Position numbers and translations under genes: made by a program | Shown here: in pieces, positions 21,933-31,666 of the stretch | Layout: each line of letters begins with the position of its first letter | How positions within the stretch are numbered: position 1 is the first letter of the stretch | NCBI GenBank assembly: GCA_009692395.1 | Contig: SHZG01000003.1 | Span: 1-37,701 of the forward strand | Reading direction: 5' to 3' | Source of the DNA: Methylococcales bacterium | Lineage (GTDB): Bacteria; Pseudomonadota; Gammaproteobacteria; Methylococcales; Methylomonadaceae | Length of the DNA: 37,701 bases | The notes under the pieces: model-generated | Told to the model about the DNA's origin: nothing | Databases searched by the model: none | The model's input: the letters and a program-made list of their open reading frames with translations, nothing else

Positions 21933-22012
21933 GTAAGATGAGTAGGGCAACGCGAAACCCATCACAACGTGGATTAATAATGGGTTTCGGCTATCACCTC
22001 TACCCATCCTAC
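21933..22012. repeat. Interspersed palindromic repeat (GTAGGATGGGTAGAG...CGAAACCCATC type)
   Basis: GTAAGATGAGTAGGGCAACGCGAAACCCATC...AATAATGGGTTTCGGCTATCACCTCTACCCATCCTAC. Confidence 0.75.
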
Positions 22013-22024
22013 TAAAAAAATCAA

Positions 22025-22843
22025 ATGTTAGAGAACGAACTAGGCTGGACAAACTATCAACACCGCATGGTGAACCGTTGGCAAGGCAGCGAACACAGCC
22101 ATGAAGAAGACTGTGTTGCAGAAGAAGTGCCGATTGTCCTGATGTACAACGGTATTTCCCACGTCGTCATGTTAGCCACACCGACCAATTTAGAAGATTT
22201 TGCCTTGGGTTTTAGTATGACTGAAGGCATTATTCAACATCCGAAAGAATTTCTATCAGCGCGGGTTTATCAACGCGCCAACGGTATAGAAGTACAAGTC
22301 AAAATCCCCGAAGAACGCTTTGTCTGTTTAACTGACAAAGGGCGTAATTTGACAGGACGCACAGGCTGTGGCTTATGCGGTGCCAGCACGCTAAAACAAG
22401 CAGTACGCCAACCTGCACCCGTACACAGTTCTATCAGCGTCACCGCTGCACAACTCACCGCCGCCTTAACAGATTTACACAATCGACAATCATTAAACCA
22501 ACTGACAGGTGCGATACACGCTGCCGCTTGGGTTGAACCTGAACGCGGTATTATTGATGTGCGCGAAGATGTGGGTCGTCATAATGCACTCGATAAGCTA
22601 CTTGGGTTATTATGTCGTACTGGCAAAGATGTCAACGCGGGTTATATCATTGTCACTAGTCGCGCCAGTTATGAAATGGTACAAAAAACCGCTTTCTTAG
22701 GTATCGGTTTATTAGTCGCCATTTCCGCGCCAACAGGCTTAGCGATACGTCTTGCGGAACAAGCAGGAGTCACGCTAGTCGGCTTTGCACGCGGCGAAAA
22801 CCATGTTATTTACACTCATCCACAACGGATAATACACTCATGA
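22025..22843 (+). CDS. fdhD: Formate dehydrogenase accessory sulfurtransferase FdhD/FdsC
   Basis: GRTGCGLCGAS, REDVGRHNALDKLLG, TSRASYEMVQKTAFLG. Confidence 0.93.
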   Translation: MLENELGWTNYQHRMVNRWQGSEHSHEEDCVAEEVPIVLMYNGISHVVMLATPTNLEDFALGFSMTEGIIQHPKEFLSARVYQRANGIEVQVKIPEERFVCLTDKGRNLTGRTGCGLCGASTLKQAVRQPAPVHSSISVTAAQLTAALTDLHNRQSLNQLTGAIHAAAWVEPERGIIDVREDVGRHNALDKLLGLLCRTGKDVNAGYIIVTSRASYEMVQKTAFLGIGLLVAISAPTGLAIRLAEQAGVTLVGFARGENHVIYTHPQRIIHS

Positions 22844-23046
22844 AAATTGAACGTTTAATTACAATGGCTAATGATATTAGCAACTATTTCAACGCCGAAC
22901 CCGACAGAAAAGACGCGGTTGCAGGTGTTAGAAACCATATTGCCCATTCATGGGAACCTCGAATGCGCAAAGCTCTGATTGAATATAATCAACAAGATGG
23001 TTCTGAATTGTCAGAATTGGCAAGGGCGGCGGTGGCTGAGCTTTAA
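22840..23046 (+). CDS. fdsD: Formate dehydrogenase delta subunit
   Basis: ERLITMANDISNYFNAEPDRKDAVAGVRNHIAHSWEPRMRKALI; ATGA overlap with fdhD. Confidence 0.88.
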   Translation: MKIERLITMANDISNYFNAEPDRKDAVAGVRNHIAHSWEPRMRKALIEYNQQDGSELSELARAAVAEL

Positions 23047-23063
23047 ACGTGTTATCGAAAACG

Positions 23064-23097
23064 CCCATCCCGCGGCTATGCTTGGATGGGTTTATTC
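23064..23097 (+). terminator. Hairpin downstream of fdsD
   Basis: CCCATCC-cgcggctatgctt-GGATGGG followed by TTTATT. Confidence 0.5.
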
Positions 23098-23159
23098 CGA
23101 TTTACCGCTAAAAAGACCAAGATGGGAGGACATCAAGTTCGCTTTCACGAGTTTAAACC

Positions 23160-24749
23160 ATGCCAACTTTATTACATCACTTACTGTTTAAATCAGTACC
23201 ACGCGCGGCGAATAGGGCCGCTATCGTTCATAAAAAAACGATAACTTCTTATGGGCAGCTTGCGGAAAACGTACAGCAACAAGCCGAAGCCTTACTGGGT
23301 GTTCATTTAAAGCCTCAGCAGCGCGTGGCTATTTTCTTGCCTAAACAATTGGAAACAGTCAGTAGTGTGTTGGCAATTAGTTTAGCGGGTGGCGTGTTCG
23401 TGCCGATTAATCCCGTGTTAAAAGCTCCGCAAGTCGCGCATATCCTCACGGACTGCACAGTTCATATTCTGATTACTTCATACAGCCGTTTGCAAAATCT
23501 CGCGATGGTGTTGGCGGATTGCCCTGATTTACACACTATTGTTTTAGTGGACTACGATACGACTGCCAGTCCTTTAAAGGACTGGCAGTCGTGTTCTATT
23601 CTAGGCTGGCAGACTTATTTACAACAAGCAACCACACAACCACTGCCCCGCCTCATCGACACCGATATGGCAGCGATTTTGTACACGTCTGGCAGTACAG
23701 GTAAACCCAAAGGTGTGGTGTTATCGCACCGTAATTTAGTCACGGGGGCGAAAAGTGTTAGCGAGTATTTACACATCACGGAAGAAGACTGTTTATTAGC
23801 GGTGTTGCCGTTTAGTTTTGATTACGGTTTAAATCAATTGCTAAGCGCGTTACTGAACGGCGCGTGTTGTGTATTGCTGGATTATTTATTACCGCGTGAT
23901 GTGCTGAACACATTAGCCACTCAAAAAATCACAGGGCTAGCGTGTGTGCCGCCGTTGTGGTCGCAATTGGCTAAACTCGATTGGCCTGAGGGTATTAATG
24001 AGCATTTACGCTACTTGACTAACTCAGGCGGCAAACTGCCTAAATTGGTATTAGCGGCGATACGGCAGCGTGTACCGAATGGGCAGTTTTTTTTAATGTA
24101 CGGCTTAACCGAGGCGTTTCGCTCTACTTATTTACCACCTGAGCAATTGGACGACCGACCTGATTCTATTGGCAAAGCCATTCCGAATGCTGATATTTTA
24201 GTGGTGCGCGAAGATGGTACGCCCTGTGCGCCTCATGAGCAGGGAGAATTAGTGCATCGGGGTTCGTTAGTGGCAATGGGTTATTGGAATGATGCGATTA
24301 AAACCGCTGAACGTTTTAAACCCGCGCCGCATCACAATTCCGCGTTACCGTTTACTGAAATTGCTGTGTGGTCGGGTGATACCGTCACGATGGATGAAGA
24401 CGGTTATTTGTATTTTGTCGGGCGCAAAGATGACATGATTAAAAGTGCTGGTTATCGCATTAGTCCGACTGAAATAGAAGAAGTGATTTATAGTTCGGGT
24501 GTGGTCAAAGAAGCCGCCGCTATCGGTATAGAACATGATAGTTTAGGGCAGGCGGTTGTAGTGGTGATCAGTTTGCAACATCCAGACGATTACGAGGAAG
24601 CGGTGTTAATGAAATATTGCCAAGCGCAATTGCCGAACTTTATGCAGCCTGCCAAAATTATTGTGTTAGCCAATTTGCCGAAAAATCCCAACGGTAAAAT
24701 TGACCGTAACACCTTAGTGCAACAATTTGCCGATATTTTTCAATCATGA
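23160..24749 (+). CDS. AMP-dependent acyl-CoA ligase, exosortase-associated type
   Basis: ILYTSGSTGKPKGVVLSHRN, YLYFVGRKDDMIKSAGYRISPTEIEEV; 4-bp overlap with the PLP decarboxylase, the arrangement of the exosortase A-associated ligase/decarboxylase pair. Confidence 0.8.
   Translation: MPTLLHHLLFKSVPRAANRAAIVHKKTITSYGQLAENVQQQAEALLGVHLKPQQRVAIFLPKQLETVSSVLAISLAGGVFVPINPVLKAPQVAHILTDCTVHILITSYSRLQNLAMVLADCPDLHTIVLVDYDTTASPLKDWQSCSILGWQTYLQQATTQPLPRLIDTDMAAILYTSGSTGKPKGVVLSHRNLVTGAKSVSEYLHITEEDCLLAVLPFSFDYGLNQLLSALLNGACCVLLDYLLPRDVLNTLATQKITGLACVPPLWSQLAKLDWPEGINEHLRYLTNSGGKLPKLVLAAIRQRVPNGQFFLMYGLTEAFRSTYLPPEQLDDRPDSIGKAIPNADILVVREDGTPCAPHEQGELVHRGSLVAMGYWNDAIKTAERFKPAPHHNSALPFTEIAVWSGDTVTMDEDGYLYFVGRKDDMIKSAGYRISPTEIEEVIYSSGVVKEAAAIGIEHDSLGQAVVVVISLQHPDDYEEAVLMKYCQAQLPNFMQPAKIIVLANLPKNPNGKIDRNTLVQQFADIFQS
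23559..23592. repeat. Perfect 34-bp palindrome inside the ligase CDS
   Basis: ACGACTGCCAGTCCTTT|AAAGGACTGGCAGTCGT, fully self-complementary. Confidence 0.95.
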
Positions 24750-25972
24750 CTATCCCCAAACACGCACCCACACTGTTTCCCGCGCAAAATAATCAACTCC
24801 TTATCGGCGGCATCCCATTAACCCGCTTAGCTCAACGACTCGGCAAAACGCCGTTTTATGCCTATGACCGACAACTCATCATTGACCGCGTTACGCAATT
24901 GCGCCAACAAATGCCCGCTGATTTAAAAATTCACTATGCGTTAAAAGCCAATCCTATGCCTGCGGTCGTGCAGCTCATGGCAGGCTTAGTGGATGGCTTT
25001 GATGTGGCATCGACCGCAGAAATGCACGTCGCGCTCGATACCCTTATGCCCAGCCAATATAGCAGCATCGCAGGCCCCAGCAAACGCCGCGCCGAATTAA
25101 GGTCAGCCCTTGCGGCAGGCATTACCATCAACGTGGAATCGCCTAACGAGCTGGAAACCATTGCCCAATTATCCGCTCAAAGCGGTATTACAGCATCGGT
25201 AGCCATCCGCATTAACCCCGCGTTTGAGCTGAAAACCTCAGGCATGAAAATGGGCGGCGGTGCGAAACCGTTTGGTATTGATGAAGAACAATTGCCTGTG
25301 GTATTGCAACGGCTACAGGCGTTACAACTGGATTTTCAAGGCTTTCATATTTACAGCGGTTCGCAAAATCTCAAAGCCGAAGCCCTTATTGAAACCCAGC
25401 AACAAAGTATTGCATTAGCCATGCGGTTATTAGAATTCTGCCCTAATGGTATTAAAACACTCAATATCGGCGGCGGTTATGGCATCCCTTATTTTGCAGG
25501 TGAACAGCCATTAAATACGCAACAAGTCGGCGACGCGCTGGCTATTGAAATGGCTAAATTTAAAGCCGTACAACCACACGCGGAAGTCATTATTGAGTTA
25601 GGGCGTTATTTAGTCGGCGAAGCAGGGGTTTATGTGTGCCAAGTGGTGGATAAAAAAATCTCGCGCGGGCACATCTATTTGGTTGTCGATGGTGGTTTGC
25701 ATCATCATCTCGCGGTATCGGGTAATTTTGGGCAAGTTATTCGCAAGAATTATCCTGTTGCTATCGGCAATAAAATACACGGTGAGCCACAAGAAATCGT
25801 AACTATCGTCGGCTGTTTATGTACGCCGTTGGATATTATCGCTGACAAAATGCGCTTACCCGTCGCTGAAATAGGTGATTTTGTGGTGGTGTATCAATCA
25901 GGTGCTTATGGCTTAACGGCCAGTCCGAACGCATTTTTAAGTCAACCCAATGCGGCAGAGGTATTAGTGTAA
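24746..25972 (+). CDS. PLP-dependent (ornithine/DAP-type) decarboxylase, exosortase-associated type
   Basis: TPFYAYDRQLI, IHYALKANPMPAVVQ (PLP Lys), LNIGGGYGIPYF, VYQSGAYGLTASPNAFLS. Confidence 0.85.
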   Translation: MTIPKHAPTLFPAQNNQLLIGGIPLTRLAQRLGKTPFYAYDRQLIIDRVTQLRQQMPADLKIHYALKANPMPAVVQLMAGLVDGFDVASTAEMHVALDTLMPSQYSSIAGPSKRRAELRSALAAGITINVESPNELETIAQLSAQSGITASVAIRINPAFELKTSGMKMGGGAKPFGIDEEQLPVVLQRLQALQLDFQGFHIYSGSQNLKAEALIETQQQSIALAMRLLEFCPNGIKTLNIGGGYGIPYFAGEQPLNTQQVGDALAIEMAKFKAVQPHAEVIIELGRYLVGEAGVYVCQVVDKKISRGHIYLVVDGGLHHHLAVSGNFGQVIRKNYPVAIGNKIHGEPQEIVTIVGCLCTPLDIIADKMRLPVAEIGDFVVVYQSGAYGLTASPNAFLSQPNAAEVLV

Positions 25973-26062
25973 GCAGGATTTGTTATTTAAAATTTCCGCA
26001 CCAAAATAGAGTAAAATCAATAAAATCTGGGGTTAATGCACTATAATAACGCACAACAAAAT

Positions 26063-26076
26063 GGCACATACCCTGC
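26063..26076 (+). promoter_or_regulatory. Putative sigma-54 promoter upstream of ntrB
   Basis: TGGCACATACCCTGCA: GG-N10-GC spacing as in sigma-54 -24/-12 elements. Confidence 0.5.
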
Positions 26077-26158
26077 AAAAAGCCAGCTCACTATTTTTGG
26101 TCTATAACTTGCTTGCATTAGAATAAGACCTTTATTTTTCAACAATCTTATTCAAAAA

Positions 26159-27211
26159 GTGATGCACAAGCGCGTACTCGATAACCTAACCACCGCTGTT
26201 TTGCTATTTAATCGTGATTTAACACTCACTTATATCAATGCAGCTGGTGAAATTATTTTGGCTGATAGAGAAAGGCATTTAGTCGGTCATAATGCCTGCC
26301 AGTTATTTAAATTGTCCAATCCCTCTCTGCTAGCTAACTTAAAACAATGCCTGACGATGGCAGAACCGTTAGTGGCTTACTCCACTATTTTTAGTCGTCT
26401 GGGGCAGAGTGTCACCATTAATCTCAGTGCAACTCCGTTATTACAAGATGATCAAGTGCAGGAAGTATTAGTTGAATTGCAACAAATAGACCACCATCTG
26501 CGAATTACTAAAGATGAGCAGTTATTAGCGCAACAAAACACCGCACGGTTATTAGTCAGAGGCTTAGCCCATGAAATTAAAAATCCCTTAGGTGGTCTGC
26601 GCGGCGCGGCACAATTGCTAGATTTAGAATTACAGTCTCCTGAATTAAAAGAATACACGCAGATTATTATGGCTGAGTCCGACCGATTGCAGGCCTTAAT
26701 GGATAAAATGCTGGGCCCGAATAAACTGCCTAATAAAAACACACTCAATATCCATGAAGTGTTAGAGCGTGTCAGGAGTGTGGTGCAAGCTGAATCTATT
26801 GGCAATCTCAGTATTCAATGTGATTACGACCCTAGCATTCCTGAGATTCATGCCGATAAAGATCAACTCATTCAAGCTCTGTTAAACATCACCCGAAACG
26901 CCGTACAAGCGACCGAAGGCAAAGGTAATATTCTCATCAAAACCCGCATTCATCGTCATGTCACCATTGGACGCAAACGCCATAAAATCGCCTTAAAGTG
27001 CGACATTATTGATGATGGTTTAGGGATAGAACCAGAGATGATGAAACAAATATTTTATCCGATGGTAACAGGGCGCGCCGATGGTACGGGCTTAGGTTTG
27101 TCTATTGCCCAAGCACTCATTAATCAACATGACGGTTTAATTGAATGCAGCAGCGAATTGGGTCATACCGTATTTTCAATTTTTTTACCCTTAGGCACAG
27201 GCAATGAATAA
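26159..27211 (+). CDS. ntrB: Nitrogen regulation sensor histidine kinase NtrB (GlnL)
   Basis: PAS region, RGLAHEIKNPLGGLRGAAQLL H-box, GTGLGLSIAQALI; overlaps ntrC. Confidence 0.92.
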   Translation: MMHKRVLDNLTTAVLLFNRDLTLTYINAAGEIILADRERHLVGHNACQLFKLSNPSLLANLKQCLTMAEPLVAYSTIFSRLGQSVTINLSATPLLQDDQVQEVLVELQQIDHHLRITKDEQLLAQQNTARLLVRGLAHEIKNPLGGLRGAAQLLDLELQSPELKEYTQIIMAESDRLQALMDKMLGPNKLPNKNTLNIHEVLERVRSVVQAESIGNLSIQCDYDPSIPEIHADKDQLIQALLNITRNAVQATEGKGNILIKTRIHRHVTIGRKRHKIALKCDIIDDGLGIEPEMMKQIFYPMVTGRADGTGLGLSIAQALINQHDGLIECSSELGHTVFSIFLPLGTGNE

Positions 27212-28625
27212 ATCAGAAACCGTTTGGATAGTTGATGATGATAAGTCAATTCGTTGGGTCGTAGAAAAAGCCCTGCAAAAAACCGATTTTATCACCCGCA
27301 GTTTTTCCGATGCTCAGGTGTTACTCAATGCGTTGCAAACTGACTTGCCTGATGCCTTAATAACCGATATTCGTATGCCCAACATGGATGGACTAACGTT
27401 ATTAGACACACTGCAACACAGTCATCCCGATTTACCTGTGATTGTTATGACTGCGCATTCCGATTTAGAAAGCGCGGTGTCTGCCTTTCATGGCGGCGCA
27501 TTTGACTATTTACCCAAGCCATTTGATATTAAAGCAGTGGTTGAATTAGCGCAACGTGCCTGCATTCACAGCCAACAACGTAAAAACGCAGTTATGCACA
27601 TTGCTACCGATGTGACTGTCGCAACCACGCCAGAAATTATTGGAGAAGCCCCTGCGATGCAGGAGGTATTTCGTGCTATTGGACGGTTGGCACGGTCTCA
27701 CATTACCGTCTTAATTAATGGCGAATCAGGCACAGGTAAAGAATTAGTCGCTAAAGCCTTACATCGTCATAGTCCACGCAGTGGCAAACCTTTTATCGCG
27801 CTTAACATGGCGGCGATTCCTAAAGATTTAATGGAATCTGAATTATTTGGTCATGAAAAAGGCTCATTTACGGGGGCAGCCCAGCGTCGTGCAGGGCGTT
27901 TTGAACAAGCCAATGGAGGGACATTATTTCTGGATGAAATAGGCGATATGCCCGCAGAGCTACAAACACGCTTATTGCGGGTGTTAGCGGACGGTGAGTT
28001 TTATCCTGTGGGTTCGTATTCATCAATCAAAGCCGATGTGCGTATTATTGCGGCGACGCATCAAAATTTTGAAACCTTAGTAGAACAAGGGCTATTTCGC
28101 GAAGATTTATTCCATAGGCTCAATGTGATTCGTATCCATATTCCGCCGCTACGCGAACGTAAACAAGATATTCCACTGTTACTACGCCACTTTTTGCAAC
28201 AAGCCGCAAAGGAGCTAAACGCAGAAATCAAAGTATTAAAACCCGAAGCCGAAGCCTTTTTAAGCACCTTAGACTGGGCGGGTAATGTGCGACAACTAGA
28301 AAATACTTGCCGCTGGTTGACAGTGATGGCATCGGGTCGAGAAATTCATTTACACGATTTACCGCCTGAGTTTCTTAACAGATCTATTGAAAACCCTCAT
28401 ATCGACGGCAACTGGGAGATACTTCTTCGATCATTCATTGATACACAGCTACTCAACAAAGAAGCGGCGATTGCTACACACGTTATTGATTGTGTTGAAA
28501 GTTTGTTAATCAAAGCCGCCTTAGATTACACCCAAGGCAAACGCCACGAAGCCGCGCGGTTATTAGGCTATGGTAGAAATACCCTGACTCGAAAAATAAA
28601 AGAATTGGATATAGCTGTCCCTTAA
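27204..28625 (+). CDS. ntrC: Nitrogen regulation response regulator NtrC (GlnG)
   Basis: [18 protein letters not shown] receiver, [28 protein letters not shown] sigma-54 interaction, C-terminal Fis-type HTH. Confidence 0.95.
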   Translation: MNKSETVWIVDDDKSIRWVVEKALQKTDFITRSFSDAQVLLNALQTDLPDALITDIRMPNMDGLTLLDTLQHSHPDLPVIVMTAHSDLESAVSAFHGGAFDYLPKPFDIKAVVELAQRACIHSQQRKNAVMHIATDVTVATTPEIIGEAPAMQEVFRAIGRLARSHITVLINGESGTGKELVAKALHRHSPRSGKPFIALNMAAIPKDLMESELFGHEKGSFTGAAQRRAGRFEQANGGTLFLDEIGDMPAELQTRLLRVLADGEFYPVGSYSSIKADVRIIAATHQNFETLVEQGLFREDLFHRLNVIRIHIPPLRERKQDIPLLLRHFLQQAAKELNAEIKVLKPEAEAFLSTLDWAGNVRQLENTCRWLTVMASGREIHLHDLPPEFLNRSIENPHIDGNWEILLRSFIDTQLLNKEAAIATHVIDCVESLLIKAALDYTQGKRHEAARLLGYGRNTLTRKIKELDIAVP

Positions 28626-28668
28626 AATTGTCGGGCATAAAAACGCAACGCGCTTTACAATAAGCAGC

Positions 28669-29676
28669 ATGAAATCGTTAATAATATCCCTAGTGCTGCT
28701 CATTACCCTCAGTGGCTGTATGCCCATGATTCATCCGCTGGGGATGAAAAATCAATCTGCCAGCCTCAGTGAAACCACTTTTTTCACCGAAGATGGCGTG
28801 GCGTTGCCATTACGTCATTGGCTACCAAAAACAGAGGTAAACGCTGTCCTTATCGCGTTACATGGCTTTAACGATTACAGTCATTTTTTTGCCGCACCCG
28901 CTGAGTATTTTAGCGGCTTAGGTATTGCCTGTTTTGCTTATGATCAACGTGGATTTGGTGCCTCGCCTAGTCGTGGTTTGTGGGCAGGCAGTGCAACCTA
29001 TATCTATGATTTACAAGTGCTAGTGCGGCTGTTAAAGCAACGTTATCCCAATCGCCCCGTGTATTTGCTGGGTGAAAGTATGGGCGGCGCGGTTATCATG
29101 ACGGCAATGACTCAAACAACCATGCCCACTGTTGATGGCATTATTCTTTCAGCCCCCGCCCTGTGGGCGCGAGACACCATGCCGTGGTATCAAACCAGCT
29201 TATTATGGACAATTGCCCACAGTATGCCGTGGTTATCGCTCACAGGCAGTGGTCTAAAAGTGATGGCTTCCGATAATATCCCCATGCTCCGTGCCTTAGG
29301 ACGTGATCCACTCGTCATTAAAGCAACCCGTGTAGAAGCCATGTATGGGCTAACGGATTTAATGGATACCGCGTTTAACAATACCCGCGCCCTGCATAAA
29401 AATACCCTGATACTGTACGGTGAAAAAGACGAGATTATTCCCAAAGAACCGACTTATACCTTTCTTAACACGTTACTCGCCAGCGATAGCACTCATAAAA
29501 CCATCGCCATTTATCCACACGGCTATCATTTGTTATTGCGTGATTTACAAGCACCAACCGCGTGGCAGGACATAGCAACATGGATTCATCACAGTACCGA
29601 TAAACTACCTTCGGGTGCCGATGACCACGCAAAACACATTTTAGCCACGTTTAACAGCAAGTTATCAGCACAATAG
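28669..29676 (+). CDS. Alpha/beta hydrolase, monoacylglycerol lipase-like, predicted lipoprotein
   Basis: Signal peptide with lipobox LSGC; HGFNDYSHFF, LLGESMGGAV, DQRGFGASPSRGLW. Confidence 0.8.
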   Translation: MKSLIISLVLLITLSGCMPMIHPLGMKNQSASLSETTFFTEDGVALPLRHWLPKTEVNAVLIALHGFNDYSHFFAAPAEYFSGLGIACFAYDQRGFGASPSRGLWAGSATYIYDLQVLVRLLKQRYPNRPVYLLGESMGGAVIMTAMTQTTMPTVDGIILSAPALWARDTMPWYQTSLLWTIAHSMPWLSLTGSGLKVMASDNIPMLRALGRDPLVIKATRVEAMYGLTDLMDTAFNNTRALHKNTLILYGEKDEIIPKEPTYTFLNTLLASDSTHKTIAIYPHGYHLLLRDLQAPTAWQDIATWIHHSTDKLPSGADDHAKHILATFNSKLSAQ

Positions 29677-29745
29677 ATTGACTTACTAGCGAGTAGTCAT
29701 AGAGAATACTCATCTCAGATTTGCAACCGAGACGCCAAGCACAGC

Positions 29746-30573
29746 ATGGATAATAGCCACACCCCTCAACACATCTTAGTCTCCGTTCGTGATTTAACCT
29801 TTTCTCGCGGCAACAATAAAATATTCGATGATATTTCACTAGACTTTGAACGCGGTAAAATCACCGCCATCATGGGGCCTAGCGGCACAGGTAAAACCAC
29901 GCTGCTGAAATTAATCGGCGGGCAGTTATACCCTGAAAAGGGCATCGTTACCGTTGATGGGCAAAACGTACACCAGTTACGCCGTAAAGAACTCTATGAA
30001 TTGCGCAAACGCATGGGAATGTTATTTCAAAGCGGTGCGTTGCTTACCGACATGAACGTTTACGATAACGTCGCCTTTCCACTGCGTGAACATACCCATT
30101 TGACCGAGTCCATGATTCGCTCCTTGGTGTTGATGAAATTACAAGCGGTCGGTTTACGCGGTGCGCATCAACTCATGCCCAATGAATTATCAGGCGGTAT
30201 GGCGCGGCGCGTGGCATTAGCCAGAGCCATTGCCCTAGACCCGATGATGATTTTGTACGATGAACCGTTCACGGGACAAGACCCGATTTCAATGGGCGTG
30301 TTAGTGTTGCTCATTAAAGCCTTGAATGAAACCTTAGGCTTAACCAGCATCATCGTCTCGCATGACGTGGAAGAAACCGCAAAAATTGCCGACTACATCT
30401 ACGTTATCGCCAACGGAAAAGTAGTCGATCACGGCACACCTGCGCAAATCGAACAATCATCATCCGAATGGGTACAGCAATTCATGCACGGCGCGGCAGA
30501 TGGCCCCGTACATTTTCATTATCCCGCTAAAGATTATGTGGATGATTTGTTATCTACTGGAAAACGCTATTAA
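29746..30573 (+). CDS. mlaF: Phospholipid transport ABC ATP-binding protein MlaF
   Basis: GPSGTGKTTLLKLIGGQ, LSGGMARRVALARAIALDP. Confidence 0.92.
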   Translation: MDNSHTPQHILVSVRDLTFSRGNNKIFDDISLDFERGKITAIMGPSGTGKTTLLKLIGGQLYPEKGIVTVDGQNVHQLRRKELYELRKRMGMLFQSGALLTDMNVYDNVAFPLREHTHLTESMIRSLVLMKLQAVGLRGAHQLMPNELSGGMARRVALARAIALDPMMILYDEPFTGQDPISMGVLVLLIKALNETLGLTSIIVSHDVEETAKIADYIYVIANGKVVDHGTPAQIEQSSSEWVQQFMHGAADGPVHFHYPAKDYVDDLLSTGKRY

Positions 30574-30585
30574 TTAAATTAGCTT

Positions 30586-30667
30586 CGTAGGTTAGGTTGC
30601 GGCTCTTTCGCAACCCAACGATACCAAAGAAGGTTGGGTTGCCAAAAAGACGGCAACCCAACCTACG
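30586..30667. repeat. Interspersed palindromic repeat, copy 2 (GTAGGTTGGGTTGC type)
   Basis: CGTAGGTTAGGTTGCGGCTCTTTCGCAACCCAAC...TTGGGTTGCCAAAAAGACGGCAACCCAACCTACG. Confidence 0.85.
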
Positions 30668-30701
30668 AATTAATCATTTCATCTATTCTCAAGACTATAT
30701 T

Positions 30702-31666
30702 ATGACTGCACCAACAACCGCGCATTTTTTAACAGACATTGAAATTAAAGAGTTTAAATACTTTAAAGATTTTAAAGCGTCTGGATTTAAGCGTGTTAAT
30801 TTGATTGGAGGTAAGAATAATGTCGGTAAGACGGCGTTTATGGAGGTTTGTTATATTAATACACATTCAAATAATATTAATACAATGCTATCGTCTATTG
30901 TTAATGTTAATCATTCCCGTGAATATGTAAATATTGTTGATAAAAGTAAAATTGAACCAAGCCTTTTGGTTGTAATAAAAAAATGCACATCAAAATCTAA
31001 TATACGATTTGTAGACTTTGAATTTACAGATAAAGATGCAAAGCAACAATTTAAGTTTGCAATTGACATTGATGAAAAAATATTAATGGCAAAGATTTAA
31101 ACGCATCTATTCATTATGTATTAAATATAAAATTCATAGATACTTACGGATGGTCAGATGGAGAGTTAGCAATAGCGTATGAGGCGATTCAAAGGAATGA
31201 AAAAGAAAATTACCTTAGTCAGCTTGTTCAGGAATTTGATAACTCAATCGAAAGTTTTAAGTTAATGGGCGGAACTAAACCCGAATGCAAAAAACAAGGT
31301 GAATGGCAAAAAAGCACCGAATTCGGCGATGGTTTCAAACAGTATATCTCCATTATCTGCGCCCTTTATGCCTGTGAAAATGACTATTTATTTATTGATG
31401 AAATAGACAACGGTATTTATTACGACCACCTTGATAGATTATGGGAAATAATTTTAACGCTGTCTAAACAAACCAACTGCCAAATATTTGCCACTACCCA
31501 TTCAAAAGGAATGCTGGAATCTTTTGCACGAGTGGCTAAAAAATTAAACGCACAGGACGTTTCTTATACACGGTTAATAAGAAATAAAAAGCAGGAGTTA
31601 AAAAGCATTACGTTTAATTATGAAGGGTTGGAATATAGCTTTGAAAATAAACACGAGGTTAGATAA
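30702..31666 (+). pseudogene. AAA15/OLD-like ATPase, frameshifted
   Basis: INLIGGKNNVGKTAFME-type Walker A, GDGFKQYISI, YLFIDEIDNG Walker B, ATTHSKGM. Frame change at the A6 run 31075-31080; A7 gives DEKNINGKDLNASIHYVLN and joins ORF 31265-31666. Confidence 0.8.

Noticed and set aside
21809-22015. 68-aa ORF between fdsA and fdhD
   Set aside because: Lies almost entirely in the two palindromic repeats.
30597-30701. Extended N-terminus of the ATPase ORF (MRLFRNPTIPKKVGLPKRRQPNLRINHF...)
   Set aside because: This segment translates the palindromic repeat; the likely start is ATG at 30702.
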